Below, one piece after another: positions 1 through 9,107 of a stretch of DNA of 64,000 bases. Where the stretch lies: the NCBI GenBank assembly GCA_019694395.1, contig JAIBCC010000005.1, positions 1 to 64,000 of the forward strand. The letters are read 5' to 3'. Both the position numbers and the translations under genes were made by a program. Source of the DNA: Pyrinomonadaceae bacterium. GTDB taxonomy: Bacteria; Acidobacteriota; Blastocatellia; Pyrinomonadales; Pyrinomonadaceae. Below the pieces are notes generated by a model. The model was given only the letters and a program-made list of their open reading frames with translations, made no database searches and was not told the DNA's origin. Within the stretch, counting starts at the first letter, position 1. Every line of letters starts with the position of its first letter.

Positions 1-276
1 TTATCAAAAAACAGTTTCTATTTTCATTTGAAAGAGTGTGAATTTCGCTTCAATCATCGAAATGAAAATCTCTACTCTTTACTTCTGAAAATTACTAAAG
101 ATAATGGTCTTATCTAGTCTTGACCCAAAATTAAAATTTGATCTTTGATAATGAATGATAATTTTGCAATTTTAAGGAAATAGGGCATATTTAATTAAAC
201 AAACTATTTCTGAGAAAATTCATCTGAATCTTTGCCAAAATTCAAGCGGTAAAACTTGAATCGGCAAAGGAGTTTT

Positions 277-1065
277 ATGAGCGAAAAACCTGTCGAAATT
301 AAACTTCCAACCAATCTTTTCCAAGGCAAAACTGCCATCGTAACGGGTGCATCGCGCGGAGTCGGACGTTCAACCGCCTTACGTTTGGCAGAAGCAGGCG
401 CAAATGTTGTCATCAATTATCTTTCGCGTGCCGAAGAAGCTGAAGAAGTCGTCAAAGAATGTAAATTTCGCGGCGTTGATGCAATTGCGGTGCAAGGCGA
501 TACATCTGATTGGAACGCGGCTCACAATCTGGCAAAAGCCGCTCTCGAAAAATTCGGACGAATTGATTTGCTGGTTTTGAACGCCGGAATTTGGGAAGGC
601 GCACCGATTGAAGAAATGACCGAAGAAGTCTGGAATCGCGTGATAAACACTAACCTGAAAGCGGGTTGGGCAATGACCAAGGCTTGCGTTCCGGCAATGA
701 AAAAACAGGAGCACGGCGCAATCGTGCTGGTTTCCTCGACTGCCGGACAACGCGGCGAAGCAAATTATTCAAACTATGCCGCTTCCAAAGGCGGGCAAAT
801 CTCTTTTACCAAAGCACTGGCAACTGAGCTTGCCCCGAAAATCCGTGTTAATTGTGTGGCTCCGGGTTGGATCGAAACGGCAATGGTGCGTCCGGTTTTC
901 GATGATGAAAATTATAAACAAAGCGTCATTAATTCGATTCCGCTCAAACGAATTGCTACGACTGACGACATCGCGCTTTCCATTTGCTTTTTACTTTCCG
1001 ATTGGTCGCGTCACATCACAGGCGAGATCGTGAACATAAACGGCGGCGCGGTTCTGTGCGGGTAA
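277..1065 (+). CDS. SDR-family oxidoreductase (FabG-like), paralogue 1
   Basis: Predicted cytosolic NAD(P)-dependent short-chain dehydrogenase of 262 aa, the usual size for the 3-oxoacyl-ACP reductase type. The cofactor motif TGASRGVG is at residues 23-30, NAG at 102-104, and the catalytic set is Ser153/154 with Tyr167-x3-Lys171 (YAASK). I chose the ATG at 277 over an upstream in-frame TTG because AAAGGAG lies at 266-272 and because the paralogue at 5620 has the same length and N-terminus. The two are about two-thirds identical by eye. True substrate unknown; FabG-like sequence alone does not prove a role in fatty acid synthesis. Confidence 0.9.
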   Translation: MSEKPVEIKLPTNLFQGKTAIVTGASRGVGRSTALRLAEAGANVVINYLSRAEEAEEVVKECKFRGVDAIAVQGDTSDWNAAHNLAKAALEKFGRIDLLVLNAGIWEGAPIEEMTEEVWNRVINTNLKAGWAMTKACVPAMKKQEHGAIVLVSSTAGQRGEANYSNYAASKGGQISFTKALATELAPKIRVNCVAPGWIETAMVRPVFDDENYKQSVINSIPLKRIATTDDIALSICFLLSDWSRHITGEIVNINGGAVLCG

Positions 1066-1139
1066 AAAAACATTGCCTTGCTGTTAGCGAAAAAGGTAAA
1101 ATAATCTTGGTCGAAATTTTATTTTCTCAGCTAGCCAAA

Positions 1140-1682
1140 ATGAAAGAAGTAAGACTCAAAGAAAGATTGGAAAATGCCTTCGCAGCATTTTTTGATGATG
1201 AAAAATTAGATGATGATTCGTTAAGCCTGACAAATTACGAAAACAATTCTCAAATTGAGCAAAATTCTTCTTTTTCAACAACTTCTAAAAAAATCTTCAA
1301 AATTTTCAAGCAAATTTTCTTCTTTTTACCCGCCAATTTCCTGCTATTTTTTATGAGCATTGCTTTTACCGCTTTTTTTCTGCTACGTCCTGTTGGCAGA
1401 GGCGGGCGAGGATTTTTTATAGCATTGCTGATTTTTTTGCTAACTTCTCTGATGACAGTTTTCGGGTTAGGCAGTTTGCGCGAGCCAAAGCATTATTTGA
1501 TTCCGCTTTCAACTATTTCAATTGGCGTAATTTTGGGAATTGTTGGTAGTCTGATTTTTGGAGATTATGGATTCAATTATTTTTTGAGAAGTGTCGTGCC
1601 TTATTTTATCCCGCTTGCCTACATTGCCCCGATTTTGGTCAAAAGTTGGGTTGATAAACCCGAAGAACCTCAATTTTTATGA
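1140..1682 (+). CDS. Small multi-spanning membrane protein, tandem paralogue 1
   Basis: Unrecognised 180-aa protein. A charged, acidic N-terminal cytosolic segment (starts MKEVRLKERLENAF, then a DD/EE-rich stretch) is followed by about four hydrophobic segments, a layout shared with the next two genes. The ATG at 1140 is preferred over an ORF start inside the preceding SDR because it aligns with the MKKVK starts of the paralogues. Its TGA overlaps the next ATG (ATGA at 1679-1682), so translation is probably coupled. Function not known. Confidence 0.75.
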   Translation: MKEVRLKERLENAFAAFFDDEKLDDDSLSLTNYENNSQIEQNSSFSTTSKKIFKIFKQIFFFLPANFLLFFMSIAFTAFFLLRPVGRGGRGFFIALLIFLLTSLMTVFGLGSLREPKHYLIPLSTISIGVILGIVGSLIFGDYGFNYFLRSVVPYFIPLAYIAPILVKSWVDKPEEPQFL

Positions 1683-2245
1683 AAAAAGTGAAAATTGAAG
1701 AAAAATTTGAGCAAAGATTTAACGCATTTTTTGATGAGGAAGAAGTTAGCAATGAAACCGCATTGAATTTCACAAATGCCGACTCGATTATTCAAGAGAA
1801 TGAATTGTTTTCAAACAAATACATTTTGATTTGGAAGATTTTCAAGCAAGTATTTTTATTTTTGCCAAGTGCTTTTTTACTATTTTATATCACTTTAGGA
1901 TTTACCTTAGCCATTGTTGAGTTTTATGCGAGAGGATTTGGCATTCTGCTTGGATTTCAATTTTTCCTTCAACTTCTGTTCATTTTCGCGCTAGAAACGC
2001 TTTCATTTTTTGGAACGTGGTTTGGACTTAGCAGTTTCACGAAAAAATCTGATATTGCAATCCCTATTTCGATTATTTCAGTTGCTGTTTTATTAGGGAT
2101 AATTATTGGGTTTACAACAGATATGCTTACTTTAGCTCGACAAATTTCTAACGATTTTCGCTACGCCATCTGTCTTTTCCCAATCGCCCTCATTGTTCCC
2201 AATCTAGTCAAGATGTGGCTTGACCAGCCAAAAGAAAACTTATGA
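1679..2245 (+). CDS. Small multi-spanning membrane protein, tandem paralogue 2
   Basis: Unrecognised 188-aa protein, second of three tandem paralogues. It starts MKKVKIEEKFEQRF, has a short acidic linker and then about four hydrophobic segments. Shared landmarks with the first copy are the IFKQ(I/V)F-FLP segment before membrane span 1 and the (V/I)K-WLDQP-like C-terminus. Start and stop overlap both neighbours by the ATGA arrangement, which points to one translationally coupled unit and possibly a hetero-oligomer (inference). Confidence 0.78.
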   Translation: MKKVKIEEKFEQRFNAFFDEEEVSNETALNFTNADSIIQENELFSNKYILIWKIFKQVFLFLPSAFLLFYITLGFTLAIVEFYARGFGILLGFQFFLQLLFIFALETLSFFGTWFGLSSFTKKSDIAIPISIISVAVLLGIIIGFTTDMLTLARQISNDFRYAICLFPIALIVPNLVKMWLDQPKENL

Positions 2246-2742
2246 AAAAAGTAAAACTTGAAGAAAATTTTGAATCATTTTTTGAAGATGATTTTGAAAA
2301 TCGTCAGATTTCCGTATTTCAGAATGAAACTACGCTTGAAAAAGTCACAAATTCTCAAAATGAAAACTCTCTCGACAACTTTTTATCACTAATAAAATTA
2401 ATTTTTATCTACATTCCCGGCGCGATGACGATTCATTTTGTCGGAATGGTAATTTACTTTTATATCCTGTTTAATCCAGGAGTGACAGAACTAGCCTCCG
2501 GACTGATTGTCGGAGGAATTGTCGGAACTTTTCTAACAATGTTTGGAATCGGTAAAACCAATGACTTGAGTTACTTAAAGGTTCCGGCTTCTATTCTGAC
2601 AGGTTCTGTTTTGATCTCAATAATTTTCGCTTTAATTACAGCTTTTACAGGCGTTGAAATGACCGGAATTTTCTTCCTGAGTTCATTTCCGCTTACTATC
2701 ATTTTAGGCTACATTGTCAAAAAAATTTTAGACAAAGAATAA
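2242..2742 (+). CDS. Small multi-spanning membrane protein, tandem paralogue 3
   Basis: Unrecognised 166-aa protein, last and shortest of the three paralogues. It starts MKKVKLEENFESFF, continues with an acidic soluble region of about 50 residues, and has about four hydrophobic segments ending IVKKILDKE. The start overlaps the previous stop (ATGA at 2242-2245). A strong promoter-like TTGACA follows at once, so the trio ends here. Confidence 0.78.
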   Translation: MKKVKLEENFESFFEDDFENRQISVFQNETTLEKVTNSQNENSLDNFLSLIKLIFIYIPGAMTIHFVGMVIYFYILFNPGVTELASGLIVGGIVGTFLTMFGIGKTNDLSYLKVPASILTGSVLISIIFALITAFTGVEMTGIFFLSSFPLTIILGYIVKKILDKE

Positions 2743-2750
2743 ATTTAGGG

Positions 2751-2779
2751 TTGACAAGTCTCAAAATGATTTGTTAGCT
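2751..2779 (+). promoter_or_regulatory. Putative promoter of the met leader
   Basis: A consensus TTGACA lies at 2751-2756. After a 17-nt spacer there is a weak -10 (TTAGCT, 2774-2779). Transcription from about 2786 would place the SAM-II-type aptamer about 50 nt into the leader. The -10 is poor, so this is tentative. Confidence 0.4.
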
Positions 2780-2834
2780 TAAAAAACACAGCTTATCAAA
2801 GTTGTAAGATTATAAGTTTTGAAAATTTTACAAA

Positions 2835-2882
2835 CGTGGCGATTTAAGGCAACTTGCTCCACGATAAAAACTGCTAAAGGTC
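2835..2882 (+). promoter_or_regulatory. SAM-II-type riboswitch aptamer upstream of metY
   Basis: The segment matches the SAM-II class in order and spacing. A 5-bp P1 stem, CGTGG (2835-2839) with CCACG (2859-2863), encloses GATTTAA (2841-2847) and TTGC (2854-2857). It is followed by GATAAA (2863-2868) and, exactly 4 nt later, GCTAAA (2873-2878). A pseudoknot between ACTT (2852-2855) and AGGT (2878-2881) is possible. SAM-II elements are known to control methionine/SAM genes, which fits the metY-metX genes downstream. Identification is by eye, not by covariance model. Confidence 0.75.
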
Positions 2883-2920
2883 GGCGAGAAATCGTCAATA
2901 ACCGAAAGATTTTACAGAAA

Positions 2921-2960
2921 AGTCTTCGTGCAACTAACTTTAGCACGAAGGCTTTTTTCT
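2921..2960 (+). terminator. Intrinsic terminator (attenuator) after the riboswitch
   Basis: AGTCTTCGTGC (2921-2931) pairs with GCACGAAGGCT (2943-2953) in an 11-bp stem with one T-G wobble. It is followed by a T-rich run to 2963. It lies between the aptamer and metY, so it must act as an attenuator. The 3' part of the loop plus stem (CTTTAGCA, 2938-2945) is the exact complement of TGCTAAAG (2872-2879) in the aptamer, giving an antiterminator alternative. Confidence 0.8.
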
Positions 2961-2989
2961 TTTGTCCAAAAGTTGCCGAATTTTAATAA

Positions 2990-3073
2990 GTCTCAAGTCG
3001 CAGGTTTCAAAAGTCGCAAGTCGAGACATTAGAGTAATTCGACTTGAGACCTGAGACTTAGAGACTTGAGACT
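2990..3073 (+). repeat. Imperfect palindrome upstream of metY
   Basis: GTCTCAAGTCG (2990-3000) is the exact inverse of CGACTTGAGAC (3040-3050). Both arms sit in a patch of short AAGTC/GAGAC quasi-repeats that continues to 3073, just before the metY ribosome-binding region. It belongs to the general class of locus-specific intergenic palindromes in this window. Role unknown. Confidence 0.6.
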
Positions 3074-3075
3074 GA

Positions 3076-4404
<1,329 letters not shown>

Positions 4405-4418
4405 TCTAGAGTGGCATT

Positions 4419-4511
4419 AGCAGTGGCAGAGGCAGTAAAAACTGTTTTCTGTCCCGGCTACCGGAATGGCAGTAAAAAGCAGACTGCAACTGCTTCTGCC
4501 AACTGCAACTG
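4419..4511 (+). repeat. Imperfect palindrome between metY and metX
   Basis: A GCAGTGGCAGAGGCAGT-like left arm (4419-4438) faces a right arm rich in GCAACTGC and TTCTGCCAACTGC (4482-4511), roughly its inverse complement. It lies in the gap just before the metX ATG. It is one more of the locus-specific palindromes and could form an intercistronic RNA hairpin. Confidence 0.45.
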
Positions 4512-4513
4512 AT

Positions 4514-5581
4514 ATGTTCGAGATAGATTTCAAATTTAATGAACCATTCACATTGGAAAGCGGCGAAGTTTTGGATTCTTTGCAACTTCGCTGCACGATT
4601 TACGGCAAACTGAATGAAGATAAATCCAATGCAGTCTTAGTTTTCCACGCTTTAACGGGAAGCTCGCGGATTGGTGATTGGTGGAATGGCGTGATGTGTG
4701 ACGGATGTGCTTTAGATACTTCTGAATACGCCTTTGTCTGTGTCAATTATCTCGGTTCTTGTTACGGCTCTACGAGTGCGAAGTCCTTAAAAAAACTGGG
4801 CAAGAGTTACAAAAAAAGTGAACTTCCACTCGTAACCGTGCGAGATATTGTCCGTTCAAATGTCTTTTTGTTTGAATATCTCGGCATCAAAAAATTCAAA
4901 GCAGTTATTGGCGGTTCAGTCGGCGGAATGTTGGCTTTGCAGTTCGCTGCGGATTATCCCGAATTAACCGAAAAAGTTATTTCTCTCGCCGCAACTCCTT
5001 TATCGGCAATGGGTTTGGCTTTAAATCATTTGCAGCGTCAAGCAATTTATTTGAACGACATCAAGCTCGCCCGTCAAATTGCAATGGTGACATACAAATC
5101 ACCACGCCAATTTGATAACCGCTTTGGACGCAAACCGAACCGCAACGGCGAAAATCCGAAAGAAAAACACGAAAACCGTTTTGATATTGCGGGTTATCTC
5201 GATTATCAAGGCGAATCTTTTAACCACCGTTTTGAGATCGAAAGCTATCAACTAATCACTAAAGCTATGGATTTATTCGACTTAACCGATGAACAAATCC
5301 AACAAATCTCTACCAAAGTTTCATTGGTCGGGATTTCCAGCGATTGGCTTTTCCCGGCTGACGATGTGCGGAATTTAGCTAAAAGATTCAAACGAAACGG
5401 AGTTGAAACCGAATATTTTGAAATAGTTTCCGATGACGGACACGATGCCTTTTTGAGCGATATTAAAGAAACTTCGAGAGTTTTGAAAGAGATTTTAACC
5501 GCAGAGACGCGGAGACGCAGAGACGAATTTAATGTTTTTTTTAATAATTCCAAAACTGTTTCTAAATGCGTATTTGCCTAA
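4514..5581 (+). CDS. metX: Homoserine O-acetyltransferase
   Basis: Alpha/beta-hydrolase that acetylates L-homoserine with acetyl-CoA, feeding MetY. 355 aa from the ATG at 4514; an upstream in-frame start at 4466 lies in the intergenic repeat and is not used here because MFEIDF fits the family N-terminus. Landmarks are HALTGSSR near the oxyanion hole, the nucleophile in GGSVGGM (Ser135), a late Asp in SSDWLFP and His in DGHDAFL. The family C-terminus should end near VLKEIL. Here about 27 further residues, starting TAETRRRRDEF, are encoded by the left arm of the intergenic palindrome at 5499, so the natural stop has been replaced. Confidence 0.9.
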   Translation: MFEIDFKFNEPFTLESGEVLDSLQLRCTIYGKLNEDKSNAVLVFHALTGSSRIGDWWNGVMCDGCALDTSEYAFVCVNYLGSCYGSTSAKSLKKLGKSYKKSELPLVTVRDIVRSNVFLFEYLGIKKFKAVIGGSVGGMLALQFAADYPELTEKVISLAATPLSAMGLALNHLQRQAIYLNDIKLARQIAMVTYKSPRQFDNRFGRKPNRNGENPKEKHENRFDIAGYLDYQGESFNHRFEIESYQLITKAMDLFDLTDEQIQQISTKVSLVGISSDWLFPADDVRNLAKRFKRNGVETEYFEIVSDDGHDAFLSDIKETSRVLKEILTAETRRRRDEFNVFFNNSKTVSKCVFA

Positions 5582-5607
5582 AACTCTGCGTCTCCGCGCC
5601 TTTGCGG
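5499..5607 (+). repeat. Intergenic palindrome, CGCAGAGA family
   Basis: The left arm 5499-5522 starts CCGCAGAGACGCGG and the right arm 5584-5607 ends CGCCTTTGCGG. They are inverse complements at 22 of 24 positions and enclose about 60 nt. The arms are built from an 8-nt quasi-repeat (CGCAGAGA, CGCGGAGA, CGCAGAGA). The left arm lies inside the 3' end of metX. A near-identical palindrome is at 59113-59229. Confidence 0.85.
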
Positions 5608-5619
5608 TGAATAAAATTT

Positions 5620-6408
5620 ATGAGCGAAAAGATTGTAGATAAAAAATTACCTAACTATTTGTTGAAAGGAAAAATTGCGATTGTGACAGGCGCAAGTCGC
5701 GGAATCGGACGAGCCACGGCAATTCGTTTAGCCGAAGCGGGCGCAAATGTGGTCGTCAACTATTTGCAAGCCGAAGATGCCGCCGAAGAAGTGGTCAAAG
5801 AGTGTCAAAGCTTTGGTGTGCAAGCATTTGCGGTCAAAGCCGATGTCGGAAATTTTGCTGAGGCTAAGCGTTTGACCGATGAAGCAGTCGAAAAATTCGG
5901 CAAAGTTGATATTCTCGTCGCCAACGCGGGAATCTGGGAAGGCGCACCGATTAATGAAATGTCCGAAGAAATTTGGGACAAAGTTTTGGACGCAAATCTG
6001 AAAGGAACTTGGACGGTTTGCCGGACTGCAACCGAAGTTTTCAAAAAACAAAATTCGGGCAACATCGTCATTGTCTCCTCAACCGCCGGACAACGCGGCG
6101 AAGCCGGATATTCAAACTATGCCGCTTCCAAAGGCGGACAAATTTCTTTTACCAAAGCCCTTTCCAACGAACTTGCACCGACAATCCGCGTTAATTGTGT
6201 CGCGCCGGGCTGGGTTGATACGGCTTTGAACGGCGAAGTTTTTTCTGACGCAAGTTTTTTCCACAGGGTTGTGGAAAACATTCCTTTGAAGCGCGTGGCA
6301 ACTGCTGATGATATTGCGCTTTCGATAATTTTCCTTGCTTCCGATTGGTCGCGCCACATCACGGGCGAGGTTATCAATATCAACGGAGGCGCGGTGCTTT
6401 GCGGATAG
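5620..6408 (+). CDS. SDR-family oxidoreductase (FabG-like), paralogue 2
   Basis: 262-aa NAD(P)-dependent reductase, same length as the gene at 277 and about two-thirds identical by eye. It carries TGASRGIG at 23-30, NAG near 102-104, SSTAGQRG and the YAASK active site; the C-terminal WSRHITGE...NINGGAVLCG is nearly the same in both copies. It starts 38 nt after metX, with the right arm of the palindrome between them, and may be read through from the metY promoter. Substrate unknown. A duplication of this gene on both sides of the met genes is the simplest history. Confidence 0.9.
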   Translation: MSEKIVDKKLPNYLLKGKIAIVTGASRGIGRATAIRLAEAGANVVVNYLQAEDAAEEVVKECQSFGVQAFAVKADVGNFAEAKRLTDEAVEKFGKVDILVANAGIWEGAPINEMSEEIWDKVLDANLKGTWTVCRTATEVFKKQNSGNIVIVSSTAGQRGEAGYSNYAASKGGQISFTKALSNELAPTIRVNCVAPGWVDTALNGEVFSDASFFHRVVENIPLKRVATADDIALSIIFLASDWSRHITGEVININGGAVLCG

Positions 6409-6429
6409 ATTTTATTATCAAGTCTCCAG

Positions 6430-6448
6430 GCTTTGAAAACTTCAAAGC
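6430..6448 (+). terminator. Hairpin after SDR paralogue 2
   Basis: GCTTTGAA (6430-6437) and TTCAAAGC (6441-6448) form a perfect 8-bp stem with an AAC loop, 22 nt past the SDR stop. There is no good T-run, so this may be a processing or REP-like hairpin rather than an intrinsic terminator. Confidence 0.4.
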
Positions 6449-6559
6449 GGCTTTGATTCATTCAAGACAAATATTTTAAGCAATTCTAAAATAGCCGTCA
6501 TCTGATTGTGACTTAAATCATATTTTCATCACAAAAAGAGGCATAAAATTTAAAATGTT

Positions 6560-7594
6560 ATGGTTGGACAAGCATTAAAAACAAACATTGAGCAAAAATT
6601 TCGACAGGTTGAAAATCTGGTTGGCAACACACCGATTTACGTTATCAATTTCAAATTTCAAGACGAAAAACGGACGATTTACGCCAAAGCCGAGCATTTG
6701 AATTTGACCGGCAGCATCAAAGACCGAATGGCTCTGCACATTTTGCGCGATGCTTACCAAAACGGCGACATCAAGGAAGGCGACACGATTGTCGAAGCCA
6801 CCAGCGGCAACACCGGAATTGCATTTGCCGCCATCGGTAAAGCTTTTGGACATCCCGTTAAAATCTATATGCCCGATTGGATGAGTTTTGAGCGCAAGGC
6901 AATCATCAAAAGTTTCGGTGCAGAAGAAGTTTTGGTTTCACACGAAGAAGGCGGATTTTTGGGCAGTATCGCGTTGTGCGAAAAACTTTTTGAAGAAGAG
7001 GAAAACATTTTTCTGCCACACCAGTTCTCAAATTGCGCCAACTCAAAAGCGCATTACGATGGAACAGGCAAAGAAATCTGGCATCAGTTGGAAAAATTAA
7101 ATCTCGTTCCTGATGCATTTGTCGCCGGAGTCGGCACGGGCGGAACGGTGATGGGAGTCGGAAATTATCTGAAAGAAAAAAATCCAAACGTTAAAATTCA
7201 TCCGCTTGAGCCGTCAGAAAGTCCAACGCTTTCAACCGGCTACAAAGTCGGCAAGCATCGCATTCAAGGGATTTCCGATGAATTCATTCCCGACCTTTGC
7301 GAATTGAAAAAACTTGACGAAATTATTGCAGTCTCCGATGGTGATTCGATTTTGATGGCGCAAAAACTGGCATCAAGTTTAGGTTTAGCGGTTGGAATTT
7401 CTTCGGGCGCGAACTTTTTAGGAGCGTTGATTGCCCAAAATAAACTCGGCGCAGACGCAGTTGTGGCGACAGTTTTCTGCGACAGCAACAAAAAATATCT
7501 GTCAACGGATTTGGTTAAAGAGGAACCAATTAAAGAAAATTATCTTTCGCCTGAGATTGAACTGATTGATTTTGAAACTATTGGCAGATTATAA
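6560..7594 (+). CDS. PLP-dependent cysteine synthase family protein
   Basis: Fold-type II PLP enzyme of 344 aa, close to cysteine synthase/cystathionine beta-synthase. The Schiff-base lysine is in LTGSIKDRM (Lys54), the substrate loop is TSGNTGI (81-87), and the phosphate-binding loop GVGTGGT follows mid-protein. There is no C-terminal CBS pair. The active-site stretch differs from canonical CysK (PSGSVKDR-like), so the acceptor could be O-acetylserine, O-phosphoserine or homocysteine plus serine. Location next to metY/metX supports a sulfur amino acid role. It has its own 150-bp upstream gap. Confidence 0.85.
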   Translation: MVGQALKTNIEQKFRQVENLVGNTPIYVINFKFQDEKRTIYAKAEHLNLTGSIKDRMALHILRDAYQNGDIKEGDTIVEATSGNTGIAFAAIGKAFGHPVKIYMPDWMSFERKAIIKSFGAEEVLVSHEEGGFLGSIALCEKLFEEEENIFLPHQFSNCANSKAHYDGTGKEIWHQLEKLNLVPDAFVAGVGTGGTVMGVGNYLKEKNPNVKIHPLEPSESPTLSTGYKVGKHRIQGISDEFIPDLCELKKLDEIIAVSDGDSILMAQKLASSLGLAVGISSGANFLGALIAQNKLGADAVVATVFCDSNKKYLSTDLVKEEPIKENYLSPEIELIDFETIGRL

Positions 7595-7730
7595 AATTCT
7601 TATTTATTTGTGTCAGACCATTGCTCTGCGAAGAAATCTTCATTTTATAATTTTATCTCTTAAGTCGTTTAATTTGCACAATTATATTAGATTCGTGCGT
7701 TAAATCAATCAGTTACGGCTTTTTTCCTTA

Positions 7731-8249
7731 TTATTTAACTTTGTTGAGATTCATTTCAAAAAACTTCATCCAGGTTTGACCATCCCGGGAAAATTCCCCA
7801 ATTTCAAACCAGGCATCATTATCGGTTTTAATGGTGTAACGAATTGTGCCTCCTTGAACTTGAAAACCCCATTTGTAACCGCCTTCGACCACCTGAAAAT
7901 CAAACTCGCCACCCATTCCGCTTGCCAGATAGGTGCGGAAACGGTATTTCGAGTCTTTCGGGTCAAAAGATAAAACGGCTAAAGTCTCGTGAATGACTTT
8001 GCCTTCTGGATTGGTAAATTTTCCTTCAATCAAAATCGCCAGACCGTCCAGTTTCCTTTGCACCATTTCCGTTCCGGTAAAATTTTCGCGGTTCGGACCT
8101 TGTTGAATCCAACCGGAACCTTTCCATTGTCCAACCATACTTTCAAGTTTTTTAACTTCGGCACGCTGCTTTTCGACTGTATTTTCCTGTGCAAAAGCTG
8201 CGCTAACTGTGGTTAATAAAATAACTGCGATCAATAAAAATGTTTTCAT
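7731..8249 (-). CDS. Secreted DUF1579-like / lipocalin-like protein
   Basis: 172-aa protein with a clear signal peptide ending at SAAFAQ, then a short coiled region and a beta-rich domain beginning MVGQWKGSG, with ETLAVLSFDPKDSKYRFRT, similar in style to secreted DUF1579-like domains. The inner ATG at 8249 is chosen because it begins the signal peptide. It lies 63 nt downstream of an AraC regulator on the same strand. No catalytic motif is visible; ligand unknown. Confidence 0.7.
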   Translation of the reverse strand: MKTFLLIAVILLTTVSAAFAQENTVEKQRAEVKKLESMVGQWKGSGWIQQGPNRENFTGTEMVQRKLDGLAILIEGKFTNPEGKVIHETLAVLSFDPKDSKYRFRTYLASGMGGEFDFQVVEGGYKWGFQVQGGTIRYTIKTDNDAWFEIGEFSRDGQTWMKFFEMNLNKVK

Positions 8250-8312
8250 AATGTTTACAATTATGACCAATTTGATTGATTAAGTCTTGAATATTTGCGA
8301 CATCCGAAAGAA

Positions 8313-9104
8313 TTATTTGACCAGATTTCCGTGTTTGATTCGTTTTACTTTTTTGGCAAAAGAATTTGGCGAGCGTTTGGTAACGGAAACAAATTCGCGA
8401 GTCAAATGGGCTTGGTCAGCAAAACCAATTTCGGCGGCGCGATTTGCCCAGTTTTGCTGATTATTTTCAACCAGATCAACGGCGGCAGCTCTAAATCTGC
8501 GCGTTCGTGCAAACTGTTTCGGCGAGAGTCCTGAGCTAAACTTGAAACGCCTTTCAAGTTGACGAGGGCTCAAACCTACTGTTTCTGCAATTTCGGCGAT
8601 TTTTATTTCGCCATTTGTTTGCTCAATTAATTCAACGGCTTTCGCTACTTTTTCATCAAACAAAACTTGCCGGTTATTAAACTCCTGCAAACATTTTTCA
8701 TAAACCTCAATTGCTTCTTCAAAACTTTGACAATCGTTCAGCTTTTCCAAAAGTCCTGTAGTCAAATGCGGAAATTTATCGGCTTCCAACATTCTTTCTT
8801 TTCTGAAGATTGCCGGATCAATTTGTAAAATTTTGGCACAGGCGGCGGGTGAAATTCGCATTCCCCAGAAAATATCATTTGGAAAAACCGGCGCAATTAT
8901 TGATTCAAGATTAAGCCCGTTCAGAGCCAAGCTTTTCAGCCCGATTTTTTCGTTACGATGATAAAAAAGCGAAACGCATCCATCAGGAAAAACTTCGTGT
9001 TGAAATTGCCGGAAATCTCCTGCACTAACGGTAAATTCCCAAAACGAGAAAACCAGTCGTGAGACATCTATGGAAGAATTAATTTCACGATAAAACAATT
9101 CCAT
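8313..9104 (-). CDS. AraC-family transcriptional regulator
   Basis: 263 aa. The N-terminal sensor-like half (about 1-150, starting MELFYREINSSIDV) resembles the DUF6597 type found in AraC proteins. The C-terminal half has the double helix-turn-helix: IKIAEIAETVGLSPRQLERRF, then LSPKQFARTRRFR and a final segment with EIGFADQAHLTREFV, a standard AraC signature. It is 3 nt downstream of the SanA/YdcF-like gene and precedes the secreted DUF1579-like gene, suggesting a small operon. Inducer unknown. Confidence 0.9.
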   Translation of the reverse strand: MELFYREINSSIDVSRLVFSFWEFTVSAGDFRQFQHEVFPDGCVSLFYHRNEKIGLKSLALNGLNLESIIAPVFPNDIFWGMRISPAACAKILQIDPAIFRKERMLEADKFPHLTTGLLEKLNDCQSFEEAIEVYEKCLQEFNNRQVLFDEKVAKAVELIEQTNGEIKIAEIAETVGLSPRQLERRFKFSSGLSPKQFARTRRFRAAAVDLVENNQQNWANRAAEIGFADQAHLTREFVSVTKRSPNSFAKKVKRIKHGNLVK

Positions 9105-9107
9105 ATT

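Noticed and set aside
1-276. Possible promoter (TTGACC near 120) in the first 276 bases
   Set aside because: No -10 at proper spacing; I see no gene or structure that I can support in this stretch.
2791-2816. CTTATCA segment like the 5' end of a SAM-I riboswitch
   Set aside because: The rest of the SAM-I core (AGGGA, GCAACC, kink-turn) is absent; the SAM-II-type signals downstream explain the leader better.
6506-6534. TTGTGA...TCACAA inverted pair upstream of the cysteine synthase-like gene
   Set aside because: The half-sites resemble a CRP/FNR site but the spacer is 17 nt instead of about 4-6, so it is not a credible operator.
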